Below are positions 34,137 through 40,770 of a stretch of 64,000 nt of DNA, piece after piece. The stretch spans positions 186,001-250,000 of the forward strand of contig CT971583.1 in assembly GCA_000063505.1 (NCBI GenBank). The letters run 5' to 3'. The notes under the pieces are model-generated. The model ran no database searches. It had not been told where the DNA came from and saw only the letters and a program-made list of their open reading frames with translations. Every line of letters starts with the position of its first letter. The first letter of the stretch is position 1. Position numbers and translations under genes: made by a program. The DNA comes from Synechococcus sp. WH 7803 (lineage in GTDB: Bacteria; Cyanobacteriota; Cyanobacteriia; PCC-6307; Cyanobiaceae).

Positions 34137-34958
34137 ATGGAGCTCGCCCTGCGTCAGCGGCTACGGCGGGTTGTGCTCGACTCCGACACCCGTGCGGGCC
34201 GGATCTACAACCTGGTGATCTTCGGGACGATCCTGCTCAGCGTCGCCGGTTTGTTGGTCGAGCCCCATCCGATGCGGGCGGCTGCGCCCGGTGAAATCCC
34301 GGTCTGGGTGGATGAACTCGAGCGGGGCTGCCTGCTGGTGTTCATGGCCGATTACCTGCTGCACCTGTGGGTGTCGCCGAAGCCGCTGGTGTATGCCCGC
34401 AGTTTCTTTGGGCTGATCGACCTCTCGGCGGTGCTGTTCTTCTTTGTGCCCCAGATCAACAGCGGCCTGATCCTCTGGGTGTTCAAGTTCGGTCGGGTGT
34501 TGCGGGTGTTCAAGCTGCTGCGCTTCATGGATGAGGCCCAGCTGCTGGGCCGGGCGCTCAAGGCCAGTGCCCGTCGCATCGGCGTGTTCCTGTTTTTCGT
34601 GGTGCTCGCCCAGGTGGTGCTCGGCTACCTGATGGTGGTGATTGAAAGCAACCATCCCAACACCCAGTTCCAGACCGTGGGCCAGGGGGTGTACTGGGCG
34701 ATCGTGACCATGACCACCGTGGGCTACGGCGATTTCGTGCCCCAGACCGTGCTCGGTCAGGTGCTGGCGGCGGTGGTGATGCTGCTGGGTTTCGGGATCA
34801 TTGCCATCCCCACCGGCATCGTCACCGTGGAAACGATGCAGCAGGTGCGCCACGACCAGCGCGTTTGCACCAATTGCAGCCATGCCGATCACCGTCGCGA
34901 GGCCTCCCATTGCGATCGCTGCGGGGCGCTGTTGCCCGCGCGTGCTGGCGAGGCCTAG
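34137..34958 (+). CDS. Voltage-gated-type potassium channel with C-terminal zinc ribbon
   Basis: The 273-residue protein has the six-helix ion-channel layout. An S4-like segment carries spaced arginines (FKFGRVLRVFKLLRFM, about 119-134) and the pore has the K+ selectivity filter TTVGYGD at residues 193-199. The last inner helix is followed by a cytoplasmic tail with four cysteines, C244, C247, C259 and C262 (CTNC and CDRC), which looks like a zinc ribbon. It follows ndhS on the same strand, and its 3' end overlaps rnc by 4 bases. Regulation by metal or redox is only an inference. Confidence 0.9.
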   Translation: MELALRQRLRRVVLDSDTRAGRIYNLVIFGTILLSVAGLLVEPHPMRAAAPGEIPVWVDELERGCLLVFMADYLLHLWVSPKPLVYARSFFGLIDLSAVLFFFVPQINSGLILWVFKFGRVLRVFKLLRFMDEAQLLGRALKASARRIGVFLFFVVLAQVVLGYLMVVIESNHPNTQFQTVGQGVYWAIVTMTTVGYGDFVPQTVLGQVLAAVVMLLGFGIIAIPTGIVTVETMQQVRHDQRVCTNCSHADHRREASHCDRCGALLPARAGEA

Positions 34959-35677
34959 GCACGATCTGTGCTGGATGCTTTGAGCTGCGCCATCAAGGCT
35001 TCTGCTGCTTGCTGTTCGGCCTCGCGCCGCGACCCACCCCAGCCTGCGGCAGAGAGATCCGGCGGCAGGGTCACAGAAGCCTGAAAGCGCTTCGGGTCGC
35101 CGTGGCTCTGGCTCACTTCGCTGCAGCTGTATCGGGGCAGACCCAGCCCCTGGCCCTGGCTCCATTCCTGTAGGGCTGATTTGCTGTTGCCGCGGTAGGG
35201 ATCGGCGAGCACCGCTTCGGCGCTGGTCTGCCAATGGGGCGTCAGCCAGGCCTGCACCGTTTGCAGCCCGGCAATCCGGTACACCGCGCCGATCAGCGCC
35301 TCACTGAGCTCAGCGCGGATGGTGGCGGCTGCGCTGGGATCACCGCTGGCCTTGGGGCCGATGCGCCACCACTGGGCGATGGCGATCGCTTCCCCCAGCT
35401 GGGCCAGCCAGCGATCACTCACCAGCTGGGCCCGCAGGCTGGAGCGCTCCCCCACCGGCATCTGGGGATAGGCCGTTGCAATGAATTCACTGGCTGCCAG
35501 GCGCAACACCGCATCACCGAGAAACTCCAGCTGCTCGTGGTGGGGATTCAGACCGCTGGAGGTGTGGGTGAGGGCTTCATTCAGGCAGTCGAACTCTGCG
35601 CGTTGCAGCCGCTCAGGATTGTTCCCAAGTTCGATCCAGAGCAAACGCAGTTGTTGATCGCGGTTGGCTTCCTGCAT
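34955..35677 (-). CDS. rnc: Ribonuclease III
   Basis: RNase III cuts double-stranded RNA, including rRNA precursors. From ATG 35677 it has 240 residues. The catalytic signature LEFLGDAVLRLAASE is near residue 50-65, and the second acidic site is IRAELSEALIGAVY. The C-terminal double-stranded RNA-binding domain has KSALQEWSQGQGLG, RFQASVTL and GGSRREAEQQAAEAL. The longer open frame reaches into the rnpB 3' region and is not used. rnpB lies 31 bases upstream on the same strand. Confidence 0.94.
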   Translation of the reverse strand: MQEANRDQQLRLLWIELGNNPERLQRAEFDCLNEALTHTSSGLNPHHEQLEFLGDAVLRLAASEFIATAYPQMPVGERSSLRAQLVSDRWLAQLGEAIAIAQWWRIGPKASGDPSAAATIRAELSEALIGAVYRIAGLQTVQAWLTPHWQTSAEAVLADPYRGNSKSALQEWSQGQGLGLPRYSCSEVSQSHGDPKRFQASVTLPPDLSAAGWGGSRREAEQQAAEALMAQLKASSTDRA

Positions 35678-35708
35678 CACAGTGCTGTTCCTGCGCCTTG
35701 AAAGGGGT

Positions 35709-36102
35709 GAAAGCAGGACATAAGCCGGGTTCTGTTCTCCCTTCCGCGGAAGGGGGGTGATCATCTATCTGGGATCGCCGTTACCGACGACCTCGAGCGG
35801 CTCACAAAGGCGGAACGGGGATGATGGCCACCCGTTGTTCCTGGGCCTTGCTCCCGGCCGGGGTTTACCGAGCCAGCACCTCTCGATGCTGCTGGTGCGC
35901 TCTTACCGCACCTTTGCACCCTTGCCTGTGCCAAAGGGATTGCTCCCATGGGGCCATCGGCGGTGTGTTTCTGTGGCACTCTCCTCACGGTCACCCGCAC
36001 TGGGCGTTACCCAGCAAGCCTGGCCATCGGGGAGCCCGGACTTTCCTCAACCTCGCCTGTGCACGAAGCCCAGGGTTGGTCGCGATCACCTCGCCTGCTT
36101 TC
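35709..36102 (-). ncRNA. rnpB: RNase P RNA
   Basis: The minus strand carries the bacterial type-A RNase P RNA. Near the 5' side GAGGAAAGTCCGGGCTCCC lies at about 36030-36048. The universally conserved CACAGAAAC lies at about 35966-35976, GGTGCGGTAAGAGCGCACC at about 35890-35915, and the 3' block AACCCGGCTTATGTCC at about 35716-35732. The ends are set by the P1 helix: GAAAGCAGG (36094-36102) pairs with CCTGCTTTC (35709-35717). The resulting length of about 394 bases fits cyanobacteria. Mature ends could differ by a few bases. Confidence 0.97.
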
Positions 36103-36108
36103 AAACCC

Positions 36109-36115
36109 CATAATG
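36109..36115. promoter_or_regulatory. Shared -10 element between rnpB and tRNA-Arg
   Basis: CATAATG reads CATAAT on the plus strand, about 10 bases before the tRNA, and CATTAT on the minus strand, 7 bases before the inferred rnpB 5' end. Both are good matches to a -10 box. No convincing -35 is visible in either direction, which is common for cyanobacterial promoters. Confidence 0.55.
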
Positions 36116-36124
36116 AAGCGTGAT

Positions 36125-36198
<74 letters not shown>

Positions 36199-36293
36199 TG
36201 AGATTGAACAGCGGCGCCGGTAGTCACTACTACATTTAGTGGGGTGGCCAGACGGCACGCTCCCGCTAGCGTTGCAGCAACGAATCCGGAACC

Positions 36294-36647
36294 ATGACCC
36301 AGCTTCACGATCTGCGGTTAAGGCTTCTTGTTCAGCAGGAGAGCGAGCGCATCGCCGACTCCCAGCCTGCTGACCTTGATCTGTCGGTGGTTCAAGCCCG
36401 TTGCCTCTGCTGGCTGGCTCTGCTGGCTGAAGCCCATGAGGATCAGGCCAGTGATGCTGAGCGCCGCGGTGATACGGAACAGGCCATGGGTTGGTTTGCC
36501 GACTCCATGCGCTTGCGCGATGTGATCCAGGTCGTCACCTCCATTGAGATTCCCCTGCCAGGCGTTGTCGATGGCGATGACGATCGCCGCGACGGTCATG
36601 GTGGCGACGACGGCGGATTTTCCTCGGAGCCACCGCTGGCGGCCTGA
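36294..36647 (+). CDS. Conserved hypothetical protein with acidic Gly/Asp tail
   Basis: The 117-residue product has two helical stretches (RLRLLVQQESERIADS and LCWLALLAEAHEDQASDAE, then MGWFADSMRLRDVI). The tail is flexible (DGDDDRRDGHGGDDGGFSSE). No signal peptide, membrane helix or known motif is visible. ATG 36294 is about 95 bases after the tRNA; the gap holds a CACTA/TAGTG short repeat I could not interpret. The next gene begins 19 bases after its stop. Confidence 0.68.
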   Translation: MTQLHDLRLRLLVQQESERIADSQPADLDLSVVQARCLCWLALLAEAHEDQASDAERRGDTEQAMGWFADSMRLRDVIQVVTSIEIPLPGVVDGDDDRRDGHGGDDGGFSSEPPLAA

Positions 36648-36666
36648 TCAGGTGTCATGATGAAGT

Positions 36667-37140
36667 TTGAGCTGTGGGTCGTCGGTGCCAGAAGAGCCCT
36701 GTCAATGCCCGGATTGTCAACGCTTCTACCGGGAGCATGACCGGCTGATCCGGGAGAATCCAACCTTGCGTCAGCAACAGGAGCTGAGCTGGGCGGCCCT
36801 CCAGTCGTTCCGCACCCTCTCAGGCCGGGTGCTCGAAGATCTCCAGAAGCAGCACGGACCTCGCCCCAGCGACGGCCAGGTGCATGCCACCCCCGTTGGT
36901 GGCGGCGATGAACCCACCGACGCCCTTCAGCAGGCCATGGCCGATCTGGAGAACATCAACGCTCACTTGTTTTCGATTGAGGCCTTGATGGAGCGCATCT
37001 TTGATGTGCGCGTGCCCGAGGACATCGAGCAGAAATTCCGTGAACTGGCCGGCGAGCTGGCCCCCGATCCTCTCAATGCCGATCGGCTGCGTCTCAACCG
37101 CCTGCTGCACCAAACCCCGGATCTACCCGACCGCGGCTGA
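36667..37140 (+). CDS. Hypothetical protein with N-terminal cysteine pairs
   Basis: The protein is about 157 residues from a TTG at 36667; a GTG at 36685 (VPEEPCQCPDCQRFY) is at least as likely, giving 151. No in-frame ATG is available near the start. The N-terminus has CQCPDC, which could bind a metal. The middle and C-terminal parts are helical (LENINAHLFSIEALMERIFD). I do not recognise a family. The 3' end overlaps convergent ackA by 18 bases. Confidence 0.68.
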   Translation: MSCGSSVPEEPCQCPDCQRFYREHDRLIRENPTLRQQQELSWAALQSFRTLSGRVLEDLQKQHGPRPSDGQVHATPVGGGDEPTDALQQAMADLENINAHLFSIEALMERIFDVRVPEDIEQKFRELAGELAPDPLNADRLRLNRLLHQTPDLPDRG

Positions 37141-38181
37141 GCGCCGGCAGAGCAGGGCGATCATCCCTTCCTCATCGGCTGGCACGATCACCATCTCCAG
37201 GTTGGGCAACCAGCTCAGGGCGTCTGTAAGTTCCGCTCGCAGGGCTTGATCGTGTTCGCCGATTCCTCCGGTGAGTGCCAGCACATCCACGCCCCGCAGG
37301 CTGGCGGCCATGGCGCCGATCAGCTGCAGTAAACGCTGCCGGAACACATCCAGCGCCAGCTGCGCTCCCTGGTGGCCTGCCGCCGCCTGCTCGCGGATCT
37401 CACGCATGTCGCCGCTCAGGCCGGAGAGCCCCTTCAGGCCTGCCTGCTTCTGCAGCAGGTGTGACAGCTCGGCTTCGCCCATGCCGTCGCGCAGGAGTTC
37501 CAGCAGCAGCCCCGGATCCACGCTGCCGCTGCGGCTGGCCATCACCAGCCCCTCCAATGGTGTGTAGCCCATGGTGGTGTCGATGCAGCGTCCGCCCCGG
37601 ATCGCGGCCAACGAGGCTCCGGCTCCGAGGTGGGCGCTGATCAGGCGCAGCTTGTTGGCATCCCGGCCCTGTTGCTGCCACTGGGCTGCCACGGTGTCAG
37701 CCACATGCTGGTGGTTGATGCCATGGAAGCCGAAGCGCCGGAAGCCCCGCTGGCGCAGCTCGGCTGGCAAGGCATAGGTACTGGCCGCCGCCGGCAGGGT
37801 GCTGTGGAAGGCGGTATCAAAACAGGCCCATTGGGGCAGATCTGGCGCCCAGCCGCGCGCCCAGGCCAGACCCTTCAGGGCCGGGGGATTGTGCAGCGGA
37901 GCCAGGGGCACCAGCTCCTCCAGGGTGGCTTCCAGCGCCGCATCGATGCGGGTGGGAGCGGTGAAACGCTCGCCGCCATGCACCACCCGGTGGCCTACCA
38001 GGGTGATTCCCTCGCGATAGGGCGCCAGTTCGGGCTCCAGCCAGCGGCTCAGCACTCCATCCAGGCTCTCCTCTGGCTGCAGGCTGCGCCCGCTGTGCCA
38101 AGGAAAGGCCCCGGTGGAGTCCACCAGGGCCGCCTTCAGGCTGGAGCTGCCGAGATTGATGACCAGCGCCAGGTCTTGCAT
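37123..38181 (-). CDS. ackA: Acetate kinase
   Basis: AckA interconverts acetyl-phosphate plus ADP and acetate plus ATP. The 352-residue protein is shorter than the usual 390-400, but the ASKHA motifs are all present: VINLGSSSLK, GHRVVHGGERF, the catalytic Asp in ACFDTAFHSTLP, RFGFHGINHQHV, SAHLGAGASLAAI, DTTMGYTPLEGLVM and ALTGGIGEHD. The shortening comes from loops and a trimmed C-terminus rather than a frameshift. It starts 10 bases after the glgP stop. With phosphoketolase upstream it can turn acetyl-phosphate into ATP and acetate; no pta gene is seen here. Confidence 0.95.
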   Translation of the reverse strand: MQDLALVINLGSSSLKAALVDSTGAFPWHSGRSLQPEESLDGVLSRWLEPELAPYREGITLVGHRVVHGGERFTAPTRIDAALEATLEELVPLAPLHNPPALKGLAWARGWAPDLPQWACFDTAFHSTLPAAASTYALPAELRQRGFRRFGFHGINHQHVADTVAAQWQQQGRDANKLRLISAHLGAGASLAAIRGGRCIDTTMGYTPLEGLVMASRSGSVDPGLLLELLRDGMGEAELSHLLQKQAGLKGLSGLSGDMREIREQAAAGHQGAQLALDVFRQRLLQLIGAMAASLRGVDVLALTGGIGEHDQALRAELTDALSWLPNLEMVIVPADEEGMIALLCRRSAAVG

Positions 38182-38191
38182 CCGTGGGGCC

Positions 38192-40714
38192 TCAGCGCAC
38201 GTCGCAGGTGATCTCCACCGGCATCGCCTCCACCTTCCAGATGTCGCGGCAGTAGTCGCGGATCGAGCGGTCGGAGGAGAAGAAGCCGCTGCGGGCCGTG
38301 TTCAGCAGGCTCATGCGGTTCCAGTGCATGCGGTCCGTCCAGGCACGGCTCACGGCGTCCTGCGCCCGCAGGTAGTCGGCGAAGTCGGCCATCACGAAGA
38401 AGGGGTCATTGCCGGTGAGGTTGTCGAGCAGCGGGCGGAACAGCTCGCCGTCGCCGTTGCTGAAGTGACCGATCTCCACCAGGCGGATGGCTTCCGCCAG
38501 CTCGGGGAGCGATTGGATCACCTCCCAGGGGCGATAGCCGCCCTGCTTGAGGGCCGCGATCTCCTCCACCGTTTTGCCGAACAGGAAGAAGTTCTCACCA
38601 CCCACAAGCTCCCGGATCTCCACATTGGCGCCATCGAGGGTGCCGATGGTGAGGGCGCCGTTCATGGCGAACTTCATGTTGCCGGTGCCCGAGGCTTCCT
38701 TGCCCGCCGTGGAGATCTGCTCGGATAGATCCGAGGCAGGATACACCTGTTCGCCGAGTTTCACGTTGTAATCGGGCAGGAACACCACCCGCAGGCGGCC
38801 GTCCATGTCGGGGTCGGCATTGATCGTTTCGGCGATGCCGTTGATGAAGCGGATGATCAGCTTGGCCATGTAGTAGCCGGGAGCCGCCTTGCCGCCGAAG
38901 ATCACCGTGCGCGGGGCCATGCCCTCGGCCTGGCCGTTCTTGATGCGCAGGTACTGGGTGATCACCTGCAGGGCATTGAGGTGCTGGCGCTTGTACTCGT
39001 GGATGCGCTTCACCTGCACGTCGAACAGGCTGGAGGGATCCACCAGCACGCCGGTGTTGCGGTGGATGTAGCCCGAAAGCTTGCGCTTCACCGAGAGCTT
39101 GGTGTTGCCCCAGTGCTCCAGGAAGCCGTGGTCATGCTGACGCTCCTCGAGGCGGCGCAGCTGCTCCATGTCGGTGATCCAACCTTGGCCCACATGCTCA
39201 TCGAGCAGGGTTGAGAGCTCGGGGTTGGAGAGAGCCACCCAGCGGCGCGGCGTCACGCCATTGGTCACGTTGGTGAACTTCTCCGGCCAGAGTTCGGCGA
39301 ACTCCGGCATCAGCTGTTCACGCACCAGATCGGAGTGCAGCGCGGCCACGCCATTCACATGGTGGGCGCCGATGGTGGCCAGGTGGGCCATGCGCACGGC
39401 CTTGCCGCCGTCTTCATCGATGATCGAGAGCTTGCGCTGGATGGCGTCATTGCCTGGGTAGCGCAAGCGCACCTGTTGCAGGAAGCGGCGGTTGATCTCG
39501 TAGATCAGCTCCAGGTGGCGGGGCAGCAGGCTGCTGAACAGGTTCAGGTCCCACTTCTCGAGGGCTTCCGGCAGCAGGGTGTGGTTGGTGTAGGCCACCG
39601 AGCGGGTGGTGATGTCCCAGGCCTTCTCCCACTCCAGGTGGCGGTCGTCGATCAGCAGGCGCATCAGCTCCGCCACGGCGATGGCGGGGTGGGTGTCGTT
39701 GAGCTGAACGGTCCAGTACTCGGGGAAGTTCTCCACCGACAGGCCGCGGCTGTCGAGGCTGCGCAGCATGTCCTGCAGGGAGCAGCTCACGAAGAAGTGC
39801 TGCTGCTTGAGGCGCAGGCGGCGACCTTCATCGGTGCCGTCGTTGGGATACAGCACCTTGGAGAGGGTTTCACTGCCCACCTTCTCTTCCACGGCGCCGT
39901 AGTAATCGCCGATGTTGAAGGCGTAGAAATCGAAGCTTTCGGTGGCATCGGCCCGCCACAGGCGCAGGCGGTCGCAGGTGTTCACGCGGTAGCCCAGCAC
40001 GGGCACGTCGTGGGGAACGCCGATGGCGTGCTCCGACGGAATCCAGCGGGAGCGGTAGCTGCCCTTGTCGTCGATGTAGCTCTCCGTGCGGCCGCCGAAG
40101 CCCACGAAGCAGGCCTGGTCGGGCTGGGGCAGTTCCCAGGGCCAGCCGCCCTTGAGCCACTTGTCGGTGACTTCCACCTGCCAGCCATCGCGGATCAGCT
40201 GGTCGAAGATGCCGAACTCATAGCGGATGCCGTAGCCGGTGGCTGGGATCTCCAGGCTGGCCAGCGACTCCATGTAGCAGGCGGCCAGACGGCCCAGGCC
40301 GCCATTGCCCAATCCGGGCTCTTCCTCCACCTCCAGGATCTGCTGCAGGGATTCGATGCCGAAGCGCTTGAGCGCTTCTTCCGCTTCCTTCTGGATGCCC
40401 AGGTTCAGCAGGTTGTTGGCCAGCTGAGGGCCGATCAGGAACTCGGCGGAGAGGTAGGCCACCGTGCGTTGCGGTCTGGCGCGGATCGCCTCCTTGCTGG
40501 CGAGGAAGCGGGTCATCAGACGGTCGCGCACCGCATAGCTCAGGGCCATGTAGAGGTCATGACGGCTGGCGGAGGGCGCGAGCTTGCCCAGGGTGAAGAA
40601 CAGGTGCTCGGTCATGCCGTCGAAGACGGATTCGGCATCCAGGCCGGCCCGTTCGGGATCGGCATAACAGCCGGGGGTGGGCAGGCGCAGGTCGAGGGGC
40701 TGGGAGGTGCTCAT
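38192..40714 (-). CDS. glgP: Glycogen phosphorylase
   Basis: GlgP releases glucose-1-phosphate from glycogen using inorganic phosphate and PLP. The 840-residue protein has the active-site GNGGLGRLAACYMESLA and the PLP-lysine signature EASGTGNMKFAMNGALTIG, with ANVEIRELVG after it. The family's KRIHEYKRQHLN block is also present. It lies between xfp (56 bases upstream) and ackA (10 bases downstream) on the same strand, consistent with mobilising glycogen for the phosphoketolase route. A 466-residue opposite-strand open frame is a shadow. Confidence 0.97.
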   Translation of the reverse strand: MSTSQPLDLRLPTPGCYADPERAGLDAESVFDGMTEHLFFTLGKLAPSASRHDLYMALSYAVRDRLMTRFLASKEAIRARPQRTVAYLSAEFLIGPQLANNLLNLGIQKEAEEALKRFGIESLQQILEVEEEPGLGNGGLGRLAACYMESLASLEIPATGYGIRYEFGIFDQLIRDGWQVEVTDKWLKGGWPWELPQPDQACFVGFGGRTESYIDDKGSYRSRWIPSEHAIGVPHDVPVLGYRVNTCDRLRLWRADATESFDFYAFNIGDYYGAVEEKVGSETLSKVLYPNDGTDEGRRLRLKQQHFFVSCSLQDMLRSLDSRGLSVENFPEYWTVQLNDTHPAIAVAELMRLLIDDRHLEWEKAWDITTRSVAYTNHTLLPEALEKWDLNLFSSLLPRHLELIYEINRRFLQQVRLRYPGNDAIQRKLSIIDEDGGKAVRMAHLATIGAHHVNGVAALHSDLVREQLMPEFAELWPEKFTNVTNGVTPRRWVALSNPELSTLLDEHVGQGWITDMEQLRRLEERQHDHGFLEHWGNTKLSVKRKLSGYIHRNTGVLVDPSSLFDVQVKRIHEYKRQHLNALQVITQYLRIKNGQAEGMAPRTVIFGGKAAPGYYMAKLIIRFINGIAETINADPDMDGRLRVVFLPDYNVKLGEQVYPASDLSEQISTAGKEASGTGNMKFAMNGALTIGTLDGANVEIRELVGGENFFLFGKTVEEIAALKQGGYRPWEVIQSLPELAEAIRLVEIGHFSNGDGELFRPLLDNLTGNDPFFVMADFADYLRAQDAVSRAWTDRMHWNRMSLLNTARSGFFSSDRSIRDYCRDIWKVEAMPVEITCDVR

Positions 40715-40770
40715 GGCAGGTGGGGAAAAGGGTGAAAACGTGGAATTGAGGTCTGGATCAGCGCTGCGGT

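Noticed and set aside
36215-36245. Possible LexA or other operator (CACTA/TAGTG) after tRNA-Arg
   Set aside because: The arms are only 5 bases and do not match a LexA box that I can state with confidence.
37123-38181. Suspected frameshift or truncation in ackA
   Set aside because: The protein is short at 352 residues, but all conserved blocks occur in order in one frame, so it is probably a compact functional form.
39335-40735. A 466-residue plus-strand open frame
   Set aside because: It is antisense to glycogen phosphorylase, which has all catalytic motifs; the open frame comes from high GC.
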